A program made the translations under genes and the position numbers. This document shows positions 1 through 6,761 of a stretch of 20,660 bases of DNA, piece by piece. Positions within the stretch are counted from its first letter, which is position 1, and each line of letters starts with the position of its first letter. The notes beneath the pieces are model-generated. The model was not told the DNA's origin, did no database searches, and was given only the letters and a program-made list of their open reading frames with translations. Source of the stretch: an uncultured bacterium (GTDB taxonomy: Bacteria; Planctomycetota; Phycisphaerae; Sedimentisphaerales; Anaerobacaceae); NCBI GenBank assembly GCA_913009865.1, contig CAJVYK010000015.1, positions 1 through 20,660 on the forward strand, given 5' to 3'.

Positions 1-1
1 C

Positions 2-607
2 GTTATGGGCAACCACGATTATGCCGCCCTTTATGAGCCGACAAATTTCAACTACGGAGCAGAGCGGGCAAGCTTCTGGACCCGTGAAACTTTGGAAGCG
101 GAAAAAGAAAAACAGCACCACGACGAACGCTGGGCCTTTCTGGGCGAGCTGCCAATGCGGCGGACGTTCAAAACAAAACTGGGCAAACAGGCGGCTATAA
201 TAGATTTTGTTCACGCAAGCCCGAGAAAGCCGATTAACGAATACATCTTCCCCGATGATGTTTATAGCAACCTGGTAAAGATTCGCTCCTTGTTCGGGCG
301 TCTCAGGCATATCTGCTTTATCGGCCATACGCATCTGCCCGGCGTATTTCTCGATGAGCCGGATTTCTATCTGCCCGCTGAGCTGGGCAACGTCTATCCG
401 ATTATCGACAGCGAAAAAGCGATTATCAATACCGGCTCAGTCGGACAACCCAGAGACAAGGACAACAGGGCAAGCTACGTATATATCGAAGAAAACAAAC
501 TGCACTTCGTTCGGCTGGAATATGATTTCCAAACCACAGCCAAAAAGATAAAGGCAATCGAACAACTGGACAACTTCCAGGCTGAGCGGCTGAGCGACGG
601 CAGATGA
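2..607 (+). CDS. Metallophosphoesterase family protein (5' end outside window)
   Basis: Calcineurin-like metallophosphoesterase, C-terminal 200 or so residues. The visible part opens on the GNHD motif (metal-binding Asn and His) and carries the late GHTH motif in the context FIGHTHLPGVF, followed by INTGSVGQPRD, which is typical of the YfcE/diadenosine-tetraphosphatase-like branch. The early DxH and GDxxD motifs must lie upstream, because the frame is open to the window edge and the ATG at 5 falls inside the GNHD motif, so it is not the true start. The family hydrolyses phosphomonoester or phosphodiester bonds with two metal ions. The substrate cannot be told from this fragment. It is followed after 10 bases by an AT-rich heptamer array and then yidC. 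Confidence 0.85.
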   Translation, partial: VMGNHDYAALYEPTNFNYGAERASFWTRETLEAEKEKQHHDERWAFLGELPMRRTFKTKLGKQAAIIDFVHASPRKPINEYIFPDDVYSNLVKIRSLFGRLRHICFIGHTHLPGVFLDEPDFYLPAELGNVYPIIDSEKAIINTGSVGQPRDKDNRASYVYIEENKLHFVRLEYDFQTTAKKIKAIEQLDNFQAERLSDGR

Positions 608-617
608 AAGGAAGCGT

Positions 618-719
618 AAAACTTGAAACTAAAAGCTGAAAACCACAGCTTAAAATTCAAAACTTCCTTGTTTTCAGTTTTGGTTTTACATTTTTGGTTT
701 TAAGTTTTTAGCTTCTCTA
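618..719. repeat. Inverted heptamer array upstream of yidC
   Basis: The whole gap reads as degenerate 7-bp units. From 618 they are A-rich (aaaactt, gaaacta, aaagctg, aaaacca, cagctta, aaattca, aaacttc). After a short cttg spacer at 667-670 they become T-rich (ttttcag, ttttggt, tttacat, ttttggt, tttaagt, ttttagc). The right half is the approximate reverse complement of the left, so the element could fold into one long imperfect hairpin. The same design recurs at 7883-7980 and 11291-11429. It leaves no clear ribosome binding site in front of yidC. Confidence 0.8.
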
Positions 720-720
720 T

Positions 721-2709
721 ATGAGATACAAGATTATGAGAATCACTTTAACTTTAATTATAGCTGTTTTTGTCATCTTTTGTGGCGCCCTTGTCGTCGA
801 GTCCGGGCTTTTTGAGGCCGGCAGGGACAGCAGACAGCCCCTCATCCTGCTGCAGCAGACAACAGGTGACGAAAATAGCGGGACCGCAAATGCCGCCGCC
901 GAGGAAAACGCACAATTGCAGGCCGCCGATTTTACCACTTTCGGCGCTGATAACGCACCTGCCAAAACTGTTACGCTTGGCTCAACAGACCCCAAAAGTG
1001 GTTTTAAGTTCCGGTTGGAATTAAGCTCAAAAGGCGCTGCTATCAGGAAAGCCACCTTTAGCGAATTTAATAACCGTGATTATAAAGACCCGCAGCCCCT
1101 GGTAATCCTTTCACCTGTGAAACTAACCGGCGGCAGCGAGATTTTAACGATGGCAAACAAAACGCTTGTGTTTGTCGAGCAGAAACTGCAATTGCCTCTG
1201 GATAGATTGCATTGGAAAAGCTACGACGTTGAAACCGCAGAGGACGGCTCCCAAACAGCTCGCTTCGAGGCGATCATTAAAAATGAGAGCACCGGCGAGC
1301 CGGTTTTTAAGTTGATTAAAACTTACAAAGTCCTGCCGGACAGCTATATGCTGGATTGCAATTTAACTGTTGAGAATCTATTGGCTTCCGAGCAGAAGGT
1401 GCGTTTCAATTTAACCGGGCCAACCGGCATCGGCAGAGAAGGCGTCCGGGGCGATATGAGAAAAGTCGTGGCCGGCTTTAGGAATTCGCAAGACCAAATT
1501 ACCAGCACAAGACTTAATATTAAAAAACTACACAAGGCAAAAAATGTCAGCGACAGACGGCTTATGAAAGGCGGCGACCATTTTCTCTGGGTCGCTGCAG
1601 TCAATAAATATTTCGCCGCAATACTGGTGCCGGTTCCGGACGAAGGCAAGAACTTCTGCGACTGGATGGCAGACAAAACGGGTGTGTTCTACAATCCTGA
1701 TAGAGACGGGCGCGGCGATACCGGCGATGAGACTATCGGAGTGGATTTGAAAATCGCAGCAACCACCCTGGCCTCAGTGGGCCGGGCCGCCAGTACAAAA
1801 ACATATAACTTCCAACTGTATCTGGGCCCCAAGGACAAGCCCCTTTTCGATAAAAACCAGCAGTACCGAGAACTGGGCTTTGTCCAGGCGATAGATTTTA
1901 TGCCTTGTTTTTGCTGCCCGGCGAGCATTATACGCCCCCTGACATTCGGAATATTGGCGGTAATGAAATGGATGTACGGCCTTATCGGCAATTACGGCGT
2001 CGTAATTATCATATTAGTGCTTCTGATTCGGCTTGCTATGCATCCGATTACCAAAAAAAGCCAGGTCTCGATGAGCAAATTCAGTAAAATCGCCCCGATG
2101 GCAGAAGAGATAAAGAAAAAATACGCCAATAACAAAGCCGAAATGAATAAACAGGTGATGGCCCTTTACAAAAAGCAGGGCGCATCGCCGATAATGGGTT
2201 TTCTGCCGATGCTCGTGCAAATGCCTATCTGGATTGCGTTGTATAGCGCGATATACGCCAGTATTGATCTGCGCGGTGCGCCGTTTCTGCCGTTCTGGAT
2301 TACCGACCTTTCAGTTCCGGATGCGTTATTTAGATTTTCAGCGGTAACTTTGCCTTTGTTCGGCAAATTGGATTCGTTTAACCTGCTGCCGCTTTTGATG
2401 GGACTGGCTTTCTATCTGCAGCAAAAACTGATGCCGTCGCAGGCGGCGGCCAACCCCCAGGCCGCTCAGCAGCAGAAAATGATGATGATTATGATGCCGC
2501 TGCTGTTCCCGCTGATGTTATACAAAGCGCCGTCGGGATTAAATCTGTATATTATGGCGAGTACCTTTGCCGGTGTTATCGAGCAGCACGTTATTCGCAA
2601 GCACATTCGCGAAAAAGAACAGCAGGAATCACTCGGCCTGGTCGCCGCAACGAGCAAAACCGGCGGAAAAGTCAAAAAGAAAAAACCCAAGCCGTTCTTC
2701 AAAAGCTAA
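721..2709 (+). CDS. yidC: Membrane protein insertase YidC
   Basis: Inner-membrane insertase of the YidC/Oxa1/Alb3 family, which folds and inserts membrane proteins with or without SecYEG. The 662-residue protein has the Gram-negative layout: an N-terminal membrane anchor (about residues 8-25), a large periplasmic beta domain (about 70-390), and a C-terminal membrane domain. That domain contains the conserved groove arginine R437 in LLIRLAMHP, the KYANNKAEMNKQVMALYKKQG cytoplasmic hairpin, and GFLPMLVQMPIWIALY. The tail is Lys-rich (KVKKKKPKP), as expected for ribosome contact. The start is uncertain: codons 1-6 (MRYKIM) continue the upstream heptamer pattern, and neither ATG at 721 nor ATG at 736 has a strong ribosome binding site. 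A start at 736 (MRITLTLIIAV) is plausible. mnmE follows 73 bases later on the same strand. Confidence 0.96.
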   Translation: MRYKIMRITLTLIIAVFVIFCGALVVESGLFEAGRDSRQPLILLQQTTGDENSGTANAAAEENAQLQAADFTTFGADNAPAKTVTLGSTDPKSGFKFRLELSSKGAAIRKATFSEFNNRDYKDPQPLVILSPVKLTGGSEILTMANKTLVFVEQKLQLPLDRLHWKSYDVETAEDGSQTARFEAIIKNESTGEPVFKLIKTYKVLPDSYMLDCNLTVENLLASEQKVRFNLTGPTGIGREGVRGDMRKVVAGFRNSQDQITSTRLNIKKLHKAKNVSDRRLMKGGDHFLWVAAVNKYFAAILVPVPDEGKNFCDWMADKTGVFYNPDRDGRGDTGDETIGVDLKIAATTLASVGRAASTKTYNFQLYLGPKDKPLFDKNQQYRELGFVQAIDFMPCFCCPASIIRPLTFGILAVMKWMYGLIGNYGVVIIILVLLIRLAMHPITKKSQVSMSKFSKIAPMAEEIKKKYANNKAEMNKQVMALYKKQGASPIMGFLPMLVQMPIWIALYSAIYASIDLRGAPFLPFWITDLSVPDALFRFSAVTLPLFGKLDSFNLLPLLMGLAFYLQQKLMPSQAAANPQAAQQQKMMMIMMPLLFPLMLYKAPSGLNLYIMASTFAGVIEQHVIRKHIREKEQQESLGLVAATSKTGGKVKKKKPKPFFKS

Positions 2710-2729
2710 AATCGCCTAAAATTTGGAGC

Positions 2730-2768
2730 GCCTAAAGGTTAGCCGGTATTGTTTTTTTAACTTTAGGC
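2730..2768 (+). other. Inverted repeat between yidC and mnmE
   Basis: gcctaaaggtta at 2730-2741 pairs with taactttaggc at 2758-2768 with one bulge. The 16-base loop ends in seven T. It lies 14 bases before the mnmE start codon, which has no obvious ribosome binding site. It could be an attenuator or weak terminator after yidC, or just another small palindrome. The sequence cgcctaaa also occurs just upstream at about 2713. Confidence 0.4.
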
Positions 2769-2782
2769 ACTTCTAACGCCAA

Positions 2783-4333
2783 ATGTATGAACTCAATGAT
2801 ACTATCGTAGCTGTCAGTTCCCCGACATCAGATAACAGGGTAATTATTCGCATAACCGGCCCGGATACGGTCGATAAGGCCTCACAGATTTTCCGCCCGC
2901 CAGTTCCGGAAAACAAAGCCGGCCTTGCAGCGGGCAGTGTGCTAATCGACTCTGAGCTGAAAGTCGATGCGAAGCTCTATCTGTTTTTAGCCCCGCATTC
3001 CTATACCGGCGACGATGTTGCTGAAATTCACATTTGCACAAACCCATCCATCGCCGAAGTCCTGATGAGCAGTTTGCTGGGCAAAGGCCTTCGAATGGCC
3101 GGCCCGGGTGAATTTACCGCAAGGGCGTATCTTAACGGCAAAATCGATTTGGCACAGGCCGAGGCCGTAAACGAAATCATCACCAGCTCTAATGAAATTC
3201 AGTTGGCCGCTGCCGAGAAACTTCTTGGCGGTCGATTAGCTGAAACCACGGCAAAAACGCTCTGTTCTATAATGGATTGCCTCAGCTTAATCGAAGCCGG
3301 CCTGGATTTTAGCGGTGAAGACATCGAGTTTATAACCGGCCCGGACGCCATCGAGAGACTCGTTGAGATAAGAGGAGAGCTTGAGCGGTTGTTAGCGGCG
3401 AGCTGCCGTTATGAATCGGTGATTGATTTACCGGCGGTGGGAATTGCGGGGGTCGCTAATGCCGGCAAGAGCAGTCTGCTCAACAGACTGCTCGGCAGGG
3501 CAAGGAGCATCGTCTCGGCGCAGCGCAAGACCACCAGAGACGTCCTGACTGCACCGTTGATGCTGACCCATTGTCAGTGCGTGCTGTTCGATTGTGCAGG
3601 ACTGACCCGTGAATCGTATATCGTGAATCGTGTATCGAACCACGAGTCACGAACCACGAACCACGAACCACGAATCACGAACCACGAACCACGAATCACG
3701 AACCACGAACCACGAATCACGAACCACGAGTCACGAACTATTCTCGATGAACTGGCTCAGCAGGCGGCTGTCGAATCGCTGGCAAAGGCCTCTGTGGTTG
3801 TATTTTGCGTTGACATATCAAAAGCAGACTGGAGCGAAGATGCCGCAATCCGAAAACTTATCTTCTCTGCCGAGTCACGCTTCATAGCGGTCGCAACGAA
3901 ATCGGATTTGCTTTGTGAAGATGTATCAGCTAATCGCCTTGCCGAGCTAAATGAATTGTTCGACGCTGATTTTTTAGCAACGAGCGCTAAAACCGGCGCC
4001 GGTACAGAACTGCTGCGAGAGGCAATCGACAAAAAAATAATTGAATTGGCAACCGCAGGTGTGAAGAAAAATACGAGATACGCTTCACTCCACAGGACGC
4101 CTGACGGCGGAGATACGCTTCACGAAATTGCTCTTACCGCCCGGCATAAGCGCTGCTGCACCGAGGCGATTGAAAATATCGACGAGTCCATCAGTGAGCT
4201 GAAAGCCGGCAACGATGAGGTTACTGCAATGATGCTGCGGGCCGCTTACCGGGCCATCTCCAATATCGAACAGCACAGTATCGATGAGCAGGTATTGGAG
4301 AGGATATTCCAGCGGTTTTGTATAGGCAAATAA
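2783..4333 (+). CDS. mnmE: tRNA modification GTPase MnmE with in-frame heptamer-repeat insertion
   Basis: GTPase that works with MnmG to make the cmnm5/nm5 group on wobble U34 of tRNA. Seen: an N-terminal folate-binding TrmE domain (ELNDTIVAVSSP), a helical domain (GEFTARAYLNGKIDLAQAEAV), and a G domain with G1 GVANAGKS (residues 223-230), G2 TTRD, G3 DCAG (270-273; family usually DTAG), G4 TKSD (372-375) and G5 SAK. The protein ends in the diagnostic CIGK (513-516). At 516 residues it is about 60 longer than usual. The excess comes largely from about 44 codons of heptanucleotide repeat directly after G3, in the switch II region. The frame is intact on both sides, so the protein may be made, but GTP hydrolysis or potassium activation could be altered. 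The ATG at 2783 has no visible ribosome binding site. Confidence 0.95.
   Translation: MYELNDTIVAVSSPTSDNRVIIRITGPDTVDKASQIFRPPVPENKAGLAAGSVLIDSELKVDAKLYLFLAPHSYTGDDVAEIHICTNPSIAEVLMSSLLGKGLRMAGPGEFTARAYLNGKIDLAQAEAVNEIITSSNEIQLAAAEKLLGGRLAETTAKTLCSIMDCLSLIEAGLDFSGEDIEFITGPDAIERLVEIRGELERLLAASCRYESVIDLPAVGIAGVANAGKSSLLNRLLGRARSIVSAQRKTTRDVLTAPLMLTHCQCVLFDCAGLTRESYIVNRVSNHESRTTNHEPRITNHEPRITNHEPRITNHESRTILDELAQQAAVESLAKASVVVFCVDISKADWSEDAAIRKLIFSAESRFIAVATKSDLLCEDVSANRLAELNELFDADFLATSAKTGAGTELLREAIDKKIIELATAGVKKNTRYASLHRTPDGGDTLHEIALTARHKRCCTEAIENIDESISELKAGNDEVTAMMLRAAYRAISNIEQHSIDEQVLERIFQRFCIGK
3608..3740 (+). repeat. 19-unit heptanucleotide array inside mnmE
   Basis: Nineteen consecutive 7-bp units fill these 133 bases. 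They begin with cgtgaat/cgtatat/cgtgaat/cgtgtat, then continue as cgaacca, cgaatca and cgagtca in an approximately three-unit (21 bp) cycle. In the mnmE frame this gives a repeating heptapeptide NHEPRIT at residues about 276-319. Because 7 is not divisible by 3, each frame gives a similar heptapeptide, and the cgaacca unit contains no stop codon in any frame on either strand. Confidence 0.95.
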
Positions 4334-4335
4334 GC

Positions 4336-4412
4336 CGGGGCGGACAGCCGATTCCAGGCCTTTAATTTTTCAAATCCCCGGAATCCTAAAGCCATCTCGC
4401 CCCGTTTTTTTT
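4336..4412 (+). terminator. Rho-independent terminator after mnmE
   Basis: cggggcg at 4336-4342 pairs with cgccccg at 4398-4404, immediately followed by eight T (4405-4412). The long interior can form a second stem (gattcc with ggaatc). It starts two bases after the mnmE stop codon. Confidence 0.8.
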
Positions 4413-4451
4413 ACGGCTTCACAGCCTGAACGGCAATTCGTTTAAGAAGTC

Positions 4452-4469
4452 AAAAAGTCACCTTTTTTT
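4452..4469. terminator. Small A/T hairpin between convergent mnmE and dnaK
   Basis: aaaaag at 4452-4457 pairs with cttttt at 4462-4467 around loop tcac, with T or A runs on both sides. It lies just beyond the dnaK stop codon and could act as a weak terminator for dnaK on the - strand. The stem is AT-rich, so this is tentative. Confidence 0.35.
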
Positions 4470-4473
4470 AGTC

Positions 4474-6417
4474 TTACTTGTCCTTGGCTTCGAATTCAGC
4501 GTCTATTACATCGTCTCCGCCTTTTCTTTTAACTTCGCTTTCATCACCTTGCGGCGGCGGTGTTTCGGCTTGTGCCCCCGCTGTCGCCTGCTTCTTGGCT
4601 GCCTCTTCGTAAAGCACCTTGCCCAGTTCCTGGCCAGCGGTGCCGAGGTTTTCAGTGGCCTTTTTTATCGCATCAGCGTCATCGCCTTTTATCGCTTCCT
4701 TTAAATTGTTAAGCGCACTTTCGATATTGCCGCGAGTCTGGGCGGAGACCTTATCGCCATGCTCTTTGAGCATCTTTTCAGTTGAATAAATTAACTGGTC
4801 GGCCTGGTTTTTCAGGTCAACAACTTCTCTTTTTTTTCTGTCCTCCTCGGCATGCGCTTCGGCCTCGGTAGTCATCTTACTAATCTCTTCTTCGTTCAGT
4901 CCTGAGCTGGATTTAATCTCAATCGACTGCTGCTTTCCGGTGCCCCGGTCCTTGGCTGAGACATTCAAAATACCATTGGCGTCGATATCAAATGTAACCT
5001 CAATTTGCGGAACGCCCCGCGGGGCCGGCGGAATATCGGCAAGCTGAAACCTGCCGAGTGTACGGTTGTCCCTGGCAAATTCCCTTTCACCCTGCAGAAC
5101 GTGAATATCAACGGTGGTCTGATTATCCGCAGCGGTCGAGAAAACCTCGTTCTTGCTGGACGGGATTGTGGTGTTGCGATCGATCAGCTTTGTCATAACT
5201 CCGCCTAATGTTTCAATGCCCAGCGAAAGCGGCGTTACATCCAGAAGCAGAATATCCTTTACTCCCGCATCGCCGGCCAGAACCGCACCCTGCAGAGCGG
5301 CTCCCAGAGCGACCACCTCATCAGGATTGATGCTCTTGTTCGGCTCTTTGCCGAAGATGTCTTTGACAATTTGCTGAACCTTCGGAATTCTTGTCGAGCC
5401 GCCGACAAGCAGTACCTCAGCGATCTCATTGGCTTTTAGTTTCGCATCTTCCAGCGCTTTGCGGCACGGGTTTTTGAGTTTTTCCAAAATCGGCTCAGCC
5501 AACGACTCAAACTTGCTGCGTGTGATGGTAATCTGCAAATGCTTTGGTCCTGATGTGTCGGCAGTAATGAAAGGCAGGTTTACCGTACTCTCAAGCTGGG
5601 TGCTCAATTCACACTTGGCCTTTTCGGCTGCCTCTTTGAGTCTCTGATGAGCCATTGGGTCTGTGCGAAGGTCGATGCCCTCTGTTTTTTTGAACTCATC
5701 AGCCAAATAATTTATCAACACCTCGTCCAAATCGTCACCGCCGAGATGTGTATCGCCGTTGGTGCTTAAGACCTCGATAATACCCCCCTGGTCCTCGAAA
5801 CCTCCGATGTCGAGGATAGAGATGTCGAAGGTTCCGCCTCCGAAATCAAAAACGGCCACCTTCTCACTCTTTTTCTTCTCTAATCCATAAGCAAAAGCAG
5901 CGGCGGTCGGCTCGTTGATAATTCTCGCTACTTCGAGTCCTGCTATTTTGCCGGCGTCTTTGGTTGCCTGTCGCTGCGAGTCGTTAAAGTAAGCAGGCAC
6001 GGTAATAACGGCCTGCTGGACTTTCTCGCCGAGATAATCCTCAGCGGTCTTTTTCAAATCCTGCAGAATCATCGCCGATACTTCAGGCGGTGTGTATTCT
6101 TTACCGTGAACACCGACCTTGACCAGCTCTTCTGAACCGCCGGTAATTTTGTAAGGGACGGTCTTTTCTTCCGATGAGACTTCGCTGTGCCTCCGGCCCA
6201 TAAATCGCTTGATTGAGAATACCGTGTTTTCCGGATTGGTTACCTGCTGATGGCGTGCAATCTGGCCGATGAGCCGCTCGCCCTTATCGGTAAAGCCGAC
6301 CACCGAAGGGGTCAGTCGAGAGCCGGAAGAGTTAATCAAAACCTTCGGCGCCGAGCCTTCCATCACAGCAACCACGGAGTTCGTAGTTCCCAAATCTATT
6401 CCAATGATTTTAGCCAT
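4474..6417 (-). CDS. dnaK: Molecular chaperone DnaK (Hsp70)
   Basis: ATP-driven Hsp70 chaperone of the cytoplasm, working with DnaJ and GrpE (not in this window). The 647-residue length is standard. Seen: phosphate-1 loop GIDLGTTNS near residues 6-14, INEPTAAAFAYG, phosphate-2 VFDFGGGTFDIS, adenosine motif LLVGGSTRIPKVQQ, linker LLLDVTPLSLGIE, substrate-binding domain (ERE-F-DNRTLGRFQL), helical lid, and the usual acidic C-terminus DDVIDAEFEAKDK. A ribosome binding site (aagga, 8 bases before the ATG) supports the start. It is the last gene of the - strand series and lies 338 bases downstream of mcsB. That gap contains a sigma-54 type promoter at 6486-6501. No CIRCE (HrcA) operator was seen. 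Confidence 0.98.
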   Translation of the reverse strand: MAKIIGIDLGTTNSVVAVMEGSAPKVLINSSGSRLTPSVVGFTDKGERLIGQIARHQQVTNPENTVFSIKRFMGRRHSEVSSEEKTVPYKITGGSEELVKVGVHGKEYTPPEVSAMILQDLKKTAEDYLGEKVQQAVITVPAYFNDSQRQATKDAGKIAGLEVARIINEPTAAAFAYGLEKKKSEKVAVFDFGGGTFDISILDIGGFEDQGGIIEVLSTNGDTHLGGDDLDEVLINYLADEFKKTEGIDLRTDPMAHQRLKEAAEKAKCELSTQLESTVNLPFITADTSGPKHLQITITRSKFESLAEPILEKLKNPCRKALEDAKLKANEIAEVLLVGGSTRIPKVQQIVKDIFGKEPNKSINPDEVVALGAALQGAVLAGDAGVKDILLLDVTPLSLGIETLGGVMTKLIDRNTTIPSSKNEVFSTAADNQTTVDIHVLQGEREFARDNRTLGRFQLADIPPAPRGVPQIEVTFDIDANGILNVSAKDRGTGKQQSIEIKSSSGLNEEEISKMTTEAEAHAEEDRKKREVVDLKNQADQLIYSTEKMLKEHGDKVSAQTRGNIESALNNLKEAIKGDDADAIKKATENLGTAGQELGKVLYEEAAKKQATAGAQAETPPPQGDESEVKRKGGDDVIDAEFEAKDK

Positions 6418-6485
6418 AATTTAGCTTCCTTTTATTATTTATCTGGCGTTGTTAATATATAAGGATTTCTCTGAAGAGATAAATA

Positions 6486-6501
6486 TGCAAAAAGCGTGCC
6501 A
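6486..6501 (-). promoter_or_regulatory. Sigma-54 (RpoN) promoter for dnaK
   Basis: Read on the - strand this is TGGCACG-CTTT-TTGCA, an exact match to the sigma-54 consensus TGGCACG-N4-TTGCW, with the invariant GG (-24) and GC (-12) in place. It points at dnaK. Initiation about 12 bases downstream, near 6475, would give a leader of roughly 58 bases before the ATG at 6417. Sigma-54 promoters need an AAA+ enhancer-binding activator. No clear upstream enhancer palindrome was recognised. Confidence 0.8.
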
Positions 6502-6600
6502 GTTGCCCAGATGCGACTGCTGAATTACTTAACTTCTTTAGTACCAAAAAGTTATGTTTTTTTACTGCCGATTTTTCAAATTCCAGATATAAATTTTTCG

Positions 6601-6613
6601 TGCCATTTTGGCA
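6601..6613. other. Small perfect palindrome tgcca-ttt-tggca
   Basis: Five-base perfect arms around ttt, about 100 bases upstream of the sigma-54 element. It might be an operator or a minor transcript-end hairpin for mcsB. Evidence is limited to the symmetry. Confidence 0.25.
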
Positions 6614-6627
6614 GGTGAGATAGAAAT

Positions 6628-6655
6628 AGCGTACAGCGTATAGCGTATAGCGTTT
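6628..6655. repeat. Heptamer array (agcgtat), left part
   Basis: Four tandem units: agcgtac, agcgtat, agcgtat, agcgttt. The array resumes at 6713 after a 53-bp palindromic element, so the element appears to have inserted within the array. It lies in the dnaK-mcsB intergenic space. Confidence 0.8.
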
Positions 6656-6657
6656 AC

Positions 6658-6710
6658 CTGTGGCAGTCCGTGATGCCCAGCATGCCTTACGGCAGGACTC
6701 CATAGGAGAG
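6658..6710. repeat. 53-bp palindromic dispersed repeat, copy 1
   Basis: Identical over 53 bases to 8996-9048. It can fold: ctgtggcagtcc near the left end pairs with ggactccatag near the right, and ccgtgatgc pairs imperfectly with gccttacgg inside. It is flanked on both sides by agcgtat-type heptamers. Confidence 0.9.
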
Positions 6711-6712
6711 CT

Positions 6713-6761
6713 AGCGTATAGTGTTTTCTATATGCTGTTTGCTTATCGCTATCCGCTAACT
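6713..6761. repeat. Heptamer array, right part, containing the mcsB stop codon
   Basis: Seven degenerate 7-bp units: agcgtat, agtgttt, tctatat, gctgttt, gcttatc, gctatcc, gctaact. The last unit contains the mcsB stop codon (TAG on the - strand, 6756-6758). Confidence 0.65.

Noticed and set aside
3608..3740. Possible CRISPR array in mnmE
   Set aside because: Units are 7 bp in direct tandem with no spacers, and the array lies in frame inside a gene.
3630..3887. 85-residue + strand frame over the mnmE repeat
   Set aside because: It is the same heptamer array read in another frame, with no ribosome binding site or domain; mnmE explains the region.
6452..6703. 83-residue - strand frame upstream of dnaK
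   Set aside because: It runs through the 53-bp repeat, the heptamer array and the sigma-54 promoter, with no domain or good start.
6418..6755. CIRCE (HrcA) operator or sigma-32 promoter for dnaK
   Set aside because: No TTAGCACTC-N9-GAGTGCTAA and no convincing heat-shock -35/-10 pair was found; the sigma-54 element is the only strong signal.
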